Shown in pieces: positions 25,501-37,100 of a DNA stretch of 64,000 nucleotides. Made by a program: the position numbers and the translations under genes. Where the stretch lies: positions 8,723,823 through 8,787,822 of the forward strand of contig OY718803.1 in the NCBI GenBank assembly GCA_963070105.1, given 5' to 3'. Below the pieces are notes generated by a model. The model saw only the letters and a program-made list of their open reading frames with translations. It was not told where the DNA came from and searched no databases. The stretch is from Litomosoides sigmodontis. Lineage: Eukaryota > Nematoda > Chromadorea > Rhabditida > Onchocercidae. The stretch's first letter is position 1; each line of letters begins with the position of its first letter.

Positions 25501-25912
25501 CAATCTGGTTTTTGTTATTTCTTCGATCTGTATTCATCCTTCATTTTGAATAGAACATTTTAAAATTTCCTACAAGATTTTTTGATGATTAAAAACAATT
25601 GAGAAATTTGAAACCATACGTGATTTAACCTTATTGTATTTGATTGTGTCGTATTAAAGACAGTTACTTTATTACTTTACTGTACGGTATTTGGGGAAAT
25701 TTCTTTTATTCAGAGTGGCATAGCAACACGACTACGTTCACGGCAAGCAGTAATTTCGTTTTCTGCTCAACATCCTAGTGTGGAATCAATAAGGAGGTAG
25801 GAAATTTGATTTGATTAATTCCGAACACTTGTTATTTGACTAATTTCATCTCAATTTTTGCATATTTGTCAGCATTCTTACGTTGAGTTACAGCATCTTA
25901 AGAAGTGGTTAG
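16503..25912 (+). CDS. PDS5: Sister chromatid cohesion protein PDS5 homologue
   Basis: PDS5 binds cohesin at SCC1/RAD21 and regulates its loading, acetylation and WAPL-dependent release. About 31 exons give about 1,478 residues, close to vertebrate PDS5A/B. Exons: 16503-16592, 16920-17126, 17354-17440, 17718-17948, 18073-18153, 18331-18477, 18719-18929, 19143-19288, 19356-19507, 19704-19817, 19988-20158, 20248-20347, 20540-20800, 20942-21032, 21273-21481, 21679-21798, 21892-22023, 22103-22293, 22535-22658, 22869-23070, 23167-23281, 23402-23480, 23593-23661, 23821-23940, 24101-24291, 24405-24537, 24620-24709, 24849-25034, 25196-25459, 25714-25796, 25873-25912. Family blocks include VQLLLACCIADLFRIFAP, NNREAYFMARDLIRTNQTTL and RLFGNLFGDRNSRMAEDEP in a HEAT-repeat body. 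The last seven exons encode a Lys/Ser-rich tail, as in other PDS5 proteins. All phases agree. The 20540 acceptor is the least sure, and the intron after 23940 uses GC. Confidence 0.95.
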
Positions 25913-28766
25913 AAATTTATGCTCGCTTATCAGTGTATTGTAACCCTGAAGTACTTTGTATTTTGTTTGAGCTTTTAATTGGTTGCTTGAAATTTCGTTC
26001 AGTTTTCTAATTATCTCAAATTTACTGTTACGGTTGTCACAAAACGATCTCTAAGGCCTGACACATGTTATCACTTAAAACTAAGTACTAGCGATCTTTT
26101 TTTTAGATTCAAATTCTTTCAGGAAGAAGTAAGAAAATACCGGTTCTCTCCAAAGGATCTCTCGGCATTTTTTTTTTTTTTTGCATATAGGATAGTTCTA
26201 AAAGCTTTTCTTTATAAGGCGATTTTTGTATCTATTACCATAGCATCTTCTGAAACTTGAGCATAATATTTTTGGATGTATGTATTGTGAATGGGCGCTG
26301 TTTGTTCACAAATTTATCTGCAATTTCTATGCGAAGGAAAAAAAATGCTATCTTATAAGGTGTTATGAAGTCGGTCTGATTCGATTTTCTGTTTTCTACT
26401 TTGTTTGAATTGTTTGAAAGCATCACTAAAAGCTTTTGAGATGTTTTTTGGTAGTATCAAAGTGAACTACCATAAGGATAACACAAGTGTTATTATTGAG
26501 TAAATGGAACTTCGAATATTGTTATTTAATACAAATTCTCATTTAATCGTGGACACATTTTTTTGCCTGTCAATCCATGTCTGGGCTCTATTGAAATTTG
26601 TTTTTTAGGATAAAAATGCTTTCCGGAATTCTCGAAGTTTCATGTTTATACGGTGTTTAATCTCATCTATCATTTTTCATTGACAGTTTTATAGTGTTTT
26701 CGGTGGTTTTTTTTCTGATATTTGTCTTGTATCACGCTGTTCGAAATTTATTCGCAGTAATTTCACTTTTCATTGTTCCAGGTTTTGTCGCGACAAAGCT
26801 GTTTTTTTAACTTCTCACTTTTTCGTGCGAATCTTCAATGTTAATGTGTAATTAAAAAGATCGTGCCTTTTTATATCATTCCTATGTTTGTGTTACAAGA
26901 ATATAGGATTAAGTGGTTATGCTCAAGGTTTTAAGTTCCATTTTTTGCTATGAAATTCGAACTTTCGATTAACTATTGAGTGGATTTACTGAGCAGTTTT
27001 TTAAAAACAGGAAACAAACAGAGATTCAAAGAGTAAAAAAGCCTCGGAAAGCTAATCATTTTCAGAATGTCATTCGACTGGCTAGTTGAATCTTGTCACC
27101 AGAACTGGCGACTGAAAATGGTGACGAGAAATATTTCTTTGCAAAGTAGTTATAAGCTTTTAGGTCTAAAAATAATGAAAATGTGAGCTGTATGATTCGT
27201 GTCAATATAAATCATTTATCAAATGCTTTCTTCAGCAAACATTTTGACTTTGAAATAAAAATTCACGTATGTAAACTAGTTGAGAGAATTAACAAATTTA
27301 ACAAAATCTGCCGTACCAAGAAGGATCCTTGCGCACATTTGGATTAGTAACACAAGACATTCGCAGTCACTGTATCTAAAAAATTTTCCTCAAAAAATCA
27401 AATTAAATTCATTTATTTCGCTTATGTGTGATTAATTTAGATGGTAATAATCTGTAGTTCAGTAATTTCGGTTTTTCTCCTTTTGCGAAGATTTACAGAT
27501 ATTTCTACTTTGTAGTCTGCATTGTAGTTTCATCAAAATTCCTTCCTGCAAAAGCATTAAATAGGCTTTTAGTGCGATTAGTGATAATCGTGACAGAAAA
27601 ATGTGATTTTCCGATAGCATTGACTTTGGAATATCTTTCATAACGTTATTATTGCAAATGTAATCAAAGGAAAGCTTTTAACAATTAAGCTTCTATCAAA
27701 TGTGTCGTGATTCCATTTGGTAAGGCATACCTTAACAAAGATAATTGAAACAGTTTAAATCTCATTATGAATCGTTTCCGAATTTAAATATGTTAAGTTT
27801 TTTAGCACCTGATCCATCTAACATAAAAACGAATCAGCAAGTTTCCGTAACTGAAGTGCTTCTTGAATAGCCTGTAGACAGGTATTTACCCATACCTATT
27901 CTTTCTAGATTGCAGTCTTCAGCCAGTTTTACCAGCATATTAAAGGTCAAGTGATAGAAAAGGACGTTGCAATCCATGATCAGTTAATGCTACTAGTGAC
28001 AGCATCACTGTTGTTTTGAAATTTTAAATTGGAAATTAGTTTGATTTAATGTGGAGTTGATCATGATGGGCTAAAAGAGAGAAAGTGACTACTTTAATTT
28101 TAGAATTGTGCTTGTCTGCAATGAAGGATCGCTTGGAAATGCAATACTGTTCAGTGTTCATTTTGTGGCATTAGCTCAAAATGTACCAAAATGTTTGTAT
28201 AACAATTCTAATTCAAATTGTCTAAAAATAAGTTTGAAACGAACAACGACTGAGTCATGAATAATTCAAGAAAGTGTCTGAATGGTGTGCTCACCGCCCC
28301 TATTAAAGCAGTTTTGAATCCTTTAATGAAGAAGCAAATGAAGAATTTTTAGTGGGAAAAAATTCCTTGGAATTTCTTTCCGCCACATGTATTTCTTTGA
28401 CTTAGGTGATTCATCACGACACTGATAGTTTTATCGTAGCACCAACTTTATCCACAATCACAAAGTCACGAACACAATGAAGTTGAAGTAAAAAAGGAAA
28501 ATAAATTTTAATTGAGAATTAGGAACAATTTCAAGAAGTTAATAAAAATCTAAGCTTCAAAGGGCTCTATAAAAAACACCTGATAACGATTAATTGTATA
28601 AAAACCCCACAAAACTAAGTGGACTTGCTCTCCAGCATCTGTTTAATTTCAAACTTTTAAGAAGTTTAATACGCTGTCTAAATCCCTACAACTTGACCCG
28701 CAACTTTGTCACTTTCCAAATTCTAATCGTTGAGATAATTCGTTAAACCGTGAGAGAACAAAATTA
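25913..28766. other. Spacer between PDS5 and the phosphatase; weak coding-like fragments
   Basis: The two genes converge here, so part must be 3' UTR of each. No complete gene can be built. Short open minus-strand stretches read like protein, such as 27834-27977 (47 codons starting MDCNVLFYHLTF) and about 27500-27640, interrupted by stops. A plus-strand stretch from about 27066 (MSFDWLVESCHQNWRLKMV) is also open for about 39 codons. These may be relics, unrecognised exons or chance. Confidence 0.4.
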
Positions 28767-30017
28767 CTACCAAGCTCGAAGATTAGTTTTGTCACTGAGA
28801 TGAGACGCATCACTACTCAGTTCTTTGATATAACCACCCTTCGGTTTTTTGACAAACTTTGACACTGTTGCTTGGCCAACGTATTTCCATGAACCGCCCA
28901 GCACTTCATGAATTGCACCAATTGGAGCGCCATGAGATACAAGTAACACTTCAGAATCTGTAATAATCGAAGTCTCAAAACTGTTTCCCCTCATCTTAAC
29001 GAAGAAAAATAAATTATCTATATATTTTTAATTTCATAATCTCTGTTGTGTTTTCAGTTTACTACCTCTTTTGGAAAGTATACAAGCACGTAAGTGTTAT
29101 AGATTATGAAGTTCAACTGTAATTTTTTCTGGGCACGTTTGTTTGCTAGTATTAATTACCTGGAAAACGTTTCTCGATCCCTTCCAGAGTCTTTCGCACT
29201 CTCGGCGTACAAGCTTCGTCACCATCACCTTCTCGCGGAAGCTTCCATGGCATTACGGACTTATAACTTGCATCGACAAGTGGATATTTCTTTTTTATAA
29301 TATTCAGGTCTTCATATCCAGGGGGATCTTCGCACATGTACAATCCCTATGAAAACAACTAAAATTAGTGATGCATCAGAAATGAGTGAATAAAAAAGTA
29401 AGCGAAGGGCAAAGGAAGTGATTTTGTGAAAATCATGCGACAACCTCGCACAATCCTGGCTCGACTTTTATAGTAGCATTACTGTGATCCCGCAAAAGTC
29501 GTGTAGCTGTTTCAAGAGTACGATCAAACGGTGAAACAAAGATGTGATCGAAATGAACGTTACTGAAACGATCAGCAAGCTCATCTGCTTGTCCTAAAAA
29601 TTAGTTTCCAATATGTATCGTTATAAAGCGACATTTCCAGTCATTTGTCAATTTCGAACGAACGATGTGAAACAACGGTAGCTTTTTCTTCCTGATATTA
29701 AATTCATTCAAACGGATTTTCTTGATGCTCCTACCTGGTAGTAGCACGTAACTGTTACATTTCCTGCACCATTCTATTTATTACTTCAGCGTAAAGCAAT
29801 GATTTAAGAAATAAGTAAACTGCTTATTGATCTGAGGCTTCTCGTCTTCTAAATCTGAATGCAGTTTTCACAGATTATCAACAACTACTAACAAACCTCG
29901 TCCTCTTTTCGACAACGGCGAATTATCACTCTTTAACGTCGAATTACTTTGCCACGCTGAATTTATATTGTCTTCACGTTCGGCATGTCGCACAACCCAA
30001 TATGTCATTGAAACCAT
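28767..30017 (-). CDS. Histidine phosphatase family protein, UBASH3/ecdysteroid-phosphate phosphatase type
   Basis: Phosphoglycerate-mutase-like (histidine phosphatase) enzyme of about 215 residues. Exons in transcript order: 30017-29897, 29593-29445, 29346-29160, 28957-28767, all phase-consistent. Catalytic landmarks are visible. RHAERED near residue 10 carries the phospho-accepting His and first Arg. SPFDRTLETA carries the second Arg. VEPGLCE has the EPGL.E block typical of the UBASH3/STS group. LLVSHGAPIGA near the C-terminus carries the second His. The protein is just the phosphatase domain, without UBA or SH3 domains. The start ATG at 30017 follows a CAG acceptor (30053-30051 on the minus strand) by 33 bases. 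The substrate cannot be told from sequence: a sugar or steroid phosphate or phosphotyrosine is possible. It is divergently arranged with the lectin gene at 31104. Confidence 0.88.
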
Positions 30018-31103
30018 GCTTCTCTTTCTCCTTTCCAGAAGCAAATCCTCCTGGAAACACTTTATCTGCTTCAAATGCACTAATTGGCAAAGAAGCACTC
30101 GAAGTATTATTGCAGGAGCAATAAGGAATTGCAAAAACATGAGGTTATTTGAGGAAAGGAAAGGAGACCGCAAGCGCACCTCCGAGAAACAAATTCCAAC
30201 GTCACTCTGCTGTCATCTAGTAGTAGAAAAGGTTCAATTGCATTAACAGGTTTCGGACTTTTTTTTTTCGAATTGCTTTGATTCGTTAGCTCTCTCTGTC
30301 AACGTCTGTGCGTGACGACTAATGAGGATTGCGAGCGGTGCGGTGAACAGAGTCGTGCAAATGTGTTTTCCTACGTTTCCACAGGTAATTCTTATTAAGC
30401 ACGTCTTCTTCTCTTAAATCATTTTGAAAATCTTCAGCGGCTTTCATACCTTTTATTGTTTATTTGCACAGAAATACAATGTTTTTGGTTTAAGTAAAGT
30501 TTGCTATAACAGCACAATAACTTCATGAAGAAACTGTAATTCATGATTTATTCTTTCCTCATTGGTACATAAAACGATGCTAGCAACATTCGTTTATATT
30601 AGACTATGAAGCAGCTCATCATCAATTATCGTATGCTATTCTTGACAACAGTGACATAAATATGAAAAAAGAGCTGCAAAAATTCCTCCTCCGACAATAT
30701 GAGCTTTATTAGCAATGACGTATAAATGGGATGGATGGAAAGGCGGAACAAATTGGGACAATGATGTTTTTAACAATGAAAAAAAAAGGTATGGTTTTTT
30801 CCCTCTATTTACATTTTCATTTCAATTCGACATGTTTTATTTTTATTCAAAAAATTTTTTCCTTTCTACACACAAAGAAATAATGTTAATGATTTGATGG
30901 GAAAAAAGTTCAAGAAGATATCCCTTTTTTCACTCTGAAAATGGATAGTTTATTTTCAAGCAGGACATTTGTTATGTAAATCTTTCCTGAAACTTCACAA
31001 CAGAATTGCTCGTTTGTCATGCAGATCATCACTTTTGAAACTTTTAAATAAATATCCGAGAATTTGTGCTCCTAGCTGTTTGTTCCAGAAATACAAAGAA
31101 AAA
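30018..31103. other. Divergent intergenic region
   Basis: Shared upstream region of the phosphatase (-) and the lectin gene (+). Two weak exon-like plus-strand pieces are seen. An ATG at 30322 opens 21 codons to a CAG|GTAATT donor at 30384 in a GC-richer patch. A second piece at 30715-30788 (MTYKWDGWKGGTNWDNDVF) has acceptor and donor-like ends. They do not join in phase and are not called as a gene. Confidence 0.4.
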
Positions 31104-34100
31104 ATGATACGTTTTGTTCTATTAAGTATACTTTTAAATTTCCTCATCAATGTTTCATGCGGTGAGTCTTCTTCTTCACTTCAGAGCTCACACTTTCGAT
31201 TGTTTTCTTCAAAGAAAATAAATCAGTCACTGCTTCTTTCTTTATAGCTCACTTTTACAGTTTTTTCCTTCCTTTTCATTTTTATGACTCGTGGAAAGCA
31301 AATATTCAAACTGGATATACTGCAGTGCCTGTCCTTGTGAATTTCGTAAATTCTTTTATATAGTACAGTTCAACTTATTTATTAAATTTGAAACTATATT
31401 TTTTCCTCCCTTTGATGTTGTGCTATTGCCCTCTTGAAATTTGTTTTTTCATGACTTAATAAAAAAAACACCCGAATATATTTTCAGAAAGATGTAGAAC
31501 CAATAATGATTGCGAAAGTGGACGGTGTGAGTGGCGTCGGTGTGTTGGAAAATTGGGTGAAGTGATATCTGGCAGAACGGAAATTACAAGTAAGTGTTGA
31601 TATTGTAATGATCAGTTATTTCGACCAGAGAACAGTTCTCTTTACATGTGCGCGTACTACGTTTTACCGATTTTTTACTTGTGATGAGCTGAATGAATAA
31701 AACAAGTTGAAGAAAATTACGTGTTTGCCAACGATTGTAAATGAACCAGTAAAGAAACATGAACTTTTTTTTCCTAAGTTGCAGCATTTTTCACCTACTG
31801 AAAATAATATGATAGTATGTAAAGTTCCTGTAACCTTGGGTATTTGTGGAATGAACAGTCATAGTAAAAGTGTCGTTTAAAAATTTTTAAATGTTGTTTA
31901 ATTAGCTAAGAAAATTGAATGCTTTTGATGGAAATACAAATAATTAGTGCTGCTAACATCAAGTTGAAATATGCACTCCTTCATTTATCTACTCCTGATT
32001 TGATACAATGACCAATATCTATTAAATTTTATTAAATTTATTTAATTCAACTAGAATTAATGTACGCATAGCTATGATTGGACAAAGCATGAAGCGGATC
32101 ACCTAATAAGAAGTATCGATGTCGTAACAGCCATAAAGAGGCCAAAATTTCTAATACATCCAAACCTCTTAAAAGGCGATAAAATCAGTTTGAATTTTCG
32201 ATATTAAATGACATACGAAAATCTGATTTTACTTAAAGATTGTTACGTTGACGAGGATTGCCCTGCAAGGCAGGTCTGCAAAGCTGGTTCATGTCAGCAG
32301 CGTCTTCCTTTAATCCAGGATATAATTAATGTTGAACCTGGTTAGTTATATGCTTGCAATTTCTCCCCAGCACTATGCTTACATATATTCAGAGTGAGAA
32401 AAATAAAGTTTAGTAACTGTATCCTGGCTCTTATGTTGGCAAAAATCTTTGTGGTGAAATAACATGAAATTTAGTTTATAGTTGTTACAAGGGTTTATTA
32501 ATTGACAGATTGTCGGTCCCTTTACGAAGAACAAAAGTAAGCAACATTCTAAGTGAATAACATTCTACAACTATTTGACATAAAACACATCCTTCTGGGA
32601 CAAGTGGAACTTAAACTGGTCAAGAAATTTAGACTGTAACATTTTGCACTTAATATTATTTCCATCGTTTGGAAGTAATGAGAATTAAATGGTCAAAGAA
32701 ACCGCTGCTTTATTTTTCACAGTTATTTAGTAAACGAAACACATTATCAATGATTCGTTGAAAATTAGTTTTTTTGAAAGCTTTTCTAAATTTTTTAACG
32801 AACAACCATTTTACTACAAATACCTGGATTATTTTAATAGATTTATGTTACGAAAAATCGATTTTTTGACATTATGCGACAGTAAACTTTTGGAAAATTT
32901 CAATCCGTATTCGCTAACTTAGCCGGTGAAATTAAGAGCTCATGTTCTGTCCTGATAAATTAAAATCTACAATTTGGTAGGATTACAACCTTTTTTTTGC
33001 ATCTCGAATGCATATGCTGGCAACTGTGCAATTTACCACGTCATTTACTGACAGTTATAACTGCTACAATACTACAATTTCTGACGAATTACTGGGATCT
33101 AACGTGAAAATATTTGGTCGAATGGTTCCGTAAAATTGTTTTGTTTTCAGATCACTGTTACACTGACGCACATTGCCCGCCTGGTCACAAATGTGGTCTT
33201 TATAAAAAGTGTTATGATATGTCTAATTCAACATATGTAGTGGAATCTTTCATGAATATCCGTAATTTTTTAATTTTAAGCTAAATTTTTCTCTTTTACT
33301 ATCACGTCAGTGAGATACTTTTCAAGTCGAAGAAACAGTGCACTCTTCAAGTCAGGAATTACAAGGTATAAACTGCCGACAGCCGAACTAGTGCTTTGAA
33401 TAATGTAGACAGTTTCACATTGTATAAACTATGTCTGGGACCTAAATGGCCGTACTATGTTGCTTCAGCGTGCAAACATGAAGCACGAGACTTTTGCGCT
33501 AAAGCAACAGGTTTTGAAAATGCCATGTGTCGTGAAATCTATTTCGAGAACGAAGGGGTCCGTTCATATATATGCCAGCTTCCACCACCGTTTGCATGGG
33601 CAGAACTCAAAAGTATGTCACGTAGTCTTAAAGCTTATTTTAAAACGTTGATTTTGTCGTTACTGACGATTGTTACGTTGACATTGAATCGATCACAACT
33701 TTGTTGTTTTTTCAGCTGTTCATTCCTCGGAAAAAAATTTTAGGAAAAAAGTTCTGATAAGTTTTATTTTAGGAAAAATATACTGCACGTAGGCGAGGAA
33801 GAAAAACAGTGATTTTAATAAAATTCATAGCATAATCGTTTCAAATGGTTCCAAAGGAGTCATTTAGCGTAAATGCTCTAGTAGGGGATAGAAAAACAAT
33901 AATTGTATTAGATTTCTAGTCTATAAAATCAGATTGATATTTCAAAATAATTTGTATTAATTGTAGTATTATGTTTAATAAATTGTATTAGTCATATATA
34001 ATTGCAGTTAGTTTGCAGGCTGCGGCGGAAATAACAGTTGTTCTCGTTATAGCACATGCATAAGAGGAACTTGTTTCCATCCCTTCTGGGTTACCGTCAA

Positions 34101-37100
34101 AGAACGTAAGTTTATGGCGATTTTAATGAGTACTTTTTTGTTCACACTTTTTCAAAGATGACATGTGATTACAGCAAATATTTCTTTCAGGCTGCAGAAG
34201 CAATAGGGATTGTACTTTTCGTTCACGGTGTACGCGTAGTGGATGCAAGCAGAGAAGTTGGGCACTGCAACACAAAAGTAGGTTAGATCGGTGTTACCAT
34301 GTTTCAGAGCTCTTTAGACTAATGCTGGGTCCTCGAAATTCAACAGGCATTTTAAGGAAGTTATTGCTTTTATGACTCGGTCATGTTTTATTGTAAATGT
34401 TTACCGAATATTTGCTTGAAATCTTTAAAACATTACACTGATCACTCGAATTCTTTTTTCTCATGCTCCAGTTATGTACGTTATTTAGTATTTAGGATTT
34501 TCTGTCTCGAAGTTTCTAGGTTCATGCTTTTGACTAGAAAGCGTTTTCCTTCGTTCTTTATATTTTGCCTGCTTCATAAATTTTATTTAGCAATAAAATC
34601 CAGTTGAAGCTAAAAAAAGAAGGAGGGAGAAATGAAAAATGTTTGAGCCATGTTTTTTTTAGCTTGTCGAGTGTCATCACAATGTAATAGTGGTGAATTG
34701 ATGAAATTTGTATGTCGTAGATTCGAATGTACCTATCGACGAAATGTGCCGCTTGGTTAGTTAAATAGATTACTTCTCTTGTCCGTAGTATTTAGTTGGC
34801 ATGCTTCAGCATCATTTTCAGGTTACCGTGCGAAACGTTTTCCTCAAATTAAGAGACGTCCTAAATTTGTGTAATCATTCAGCATAAAGTAGCCAACATT
34901 AAATCGTCCGATATTTCGTTTGTGCCATTATAAAGCTTGTTATTTCAACTTTTCATCATTTTTAGATTGTGTTCTCATTTTGAACTTGTTTGGAGTCTCA
35001 CCCTCCCACTTATTCTTAATTAATTGTACCTTACTGATGCAGTGTTCGAAATAAAGACAGACCTGTTTGCAAAGTTTGCAACAGTTAATCTCCACATTAG
35101 TTTTTTTTTTGATTCTATAATTTTCTTTCTGACTTAAACGTACTATAAGGACGACGGATGTGCTGTATTATATATTTATCTTTCCTTCAAAAGAAGCTAG
35201 GAAAAGTAACCGTTTTGCATTATGAATTGTTTTCCAGAATGTGATGCTTGTCGATTTGATGAATTCTGTGACTTATATGAAAATTGTCGGAAAGTTCAGC
35301 GTTTCACCGGTTAGTTTTGTATCACTCAATGGAAAATTTATATCACGGTAACATGGTGCAATGATTACCTGACAAATCGTGAAGAATCTGACGTTATTTA
35401 TCCGACGAAATGAAATGTGCCTCGCAAAAAATCTCTAAAAAGAGACCATGGGTTCAATTAGGTTTTGCTTCACTGAATCCATAGTAAAATATTTATTTAA
35501 TGTGTTTTTGGTGCAAGGAAAATTAAATGTTACAATTCGGCTATTTAGGAACTATTTCTTGAAGTTTTAATAAAATAATAAAAAAAATCAGTTTCATGGG
35601 AATAGTTAAATCATATTTACTGATACAGTTAGAATTATCGATAGTGGCTAACTGGATAGTCTTTGCAAGGTAAAATGAGGCAAATAATGTGAAAGGTTAA
35701 TAGATGCCATAAAGATATCGTTCTCGATGTATAACAAAGATATATCATCTAAATTAGCTGAATATCTTTCCTGCATTTTTTGCGTCAAAAAGTTTTTAGA
35801 ATTCAATTGCGACGGCGATAACTGGTTTTACTGGTATAGCGCCTTCTATTGCTTGGTATGTTTTTCCTTTGAAGTGACAATTTAGGATGTAACTGTTTTG
35901 AGGTTCCATTTGAGAAAAAAATGCACATGTTTAAGATGGGATAAAAGGATAATGAGATGGCATTGTGAAAATTTTTGCAATTTTAGCAAATTACTATTTT
36001 TTCACATTGTAACAACTTTTGTTCCACTGATTTTCCGAACATAATTACTTTATGGGATTTAGGCTACACTACATCACTAATAACTCTATCATTATTTAAA
36101 TAAAAAGCAAATCGAAATTTTTTTAGACATACAACTGTTAGAAATTACGAGGGTCATTTAGTTTATTCTTTTGTGTGTCACCAATCGATTTCGATAAAAA
36201 TATAAAATAGAACTAAGCCCATGAAGCTACATTAGCCTGTTGTGCCAAAATGTTTGGTAAAAATGTTCTTTCCCATATTTTTTTTGCGTAAACATTTACA
36301 TAATTTTCTTTTATATTATAAAATGAACCGTTTTGCGGCATACATTTCTAAGTGTAATAATAAATTGTAATATGTCAAATATGATCTCGGTAATGAAGTA
36401 TTTCTCTTCAAGTCGACAGCAGAAAAGACGTACAAGGGTGCGATATCAGCGTGTGAAGAATTAAAGGCAGAATTAGTTTATCCACCAGACAGGGGAGATA
36501 TGACCAACTTCTCCCCTGAAAATGCGTTGTTATCATGTAAGGACTCTATCTTTGAATAGTTTAGTAAAGTGAAAGAAGGAAGCTTTCATTCGTGCTTTTT
36601 TTTCCGTTTTTGTTCTCGACAAGATCGAAAATGCTTTGTCGGATGTTTAATTGAGAGACTAAAGCAGTTAACGTAGAATAAATTTCGTCTCATCTTATGT
36701 AACTGTCTTTAGATTTGGCTATACGCGCTGGTTGGGTTCCAGACGGAACTGATGGAGTCGAAAAAACATTTGTGGATTGGAGGAATGTTAGCGAAAGAAC
36801 GGATAAATCACGTTTCTTTTGCAAAAGTAAGCATTTTTTCCGTAAACTAGTGTACCGCCATAGTGGCAATCGTTGAAAATTACTCTTTCCTAAAATGTTC
36901 AGTTCATCATGTCATGGTGAAGTGGCACCGTTTGAAGCATGGTGAAATGTATTTCTAGAGCAAGTTAAAAAAAAAACATTGCAATAGAGACCAAGAATAG
37001 AAATCATTTAAGGAGATGACGTGTATAAGTTGTATCCTGTATGTGGAAAGGCATACTGCGTTGAATATGGGGGGACTTAGTACGGAATAATAAGGCAGTA

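Noticed and set aside
34891..35100. Treating the lectin gene as ending at the TAA at 34872
   Set aside because: Skipping that exon allows an in-phase join to 35238 and a continuous chain to a complete lectin domain, so the stop is listed as an alternative end only.
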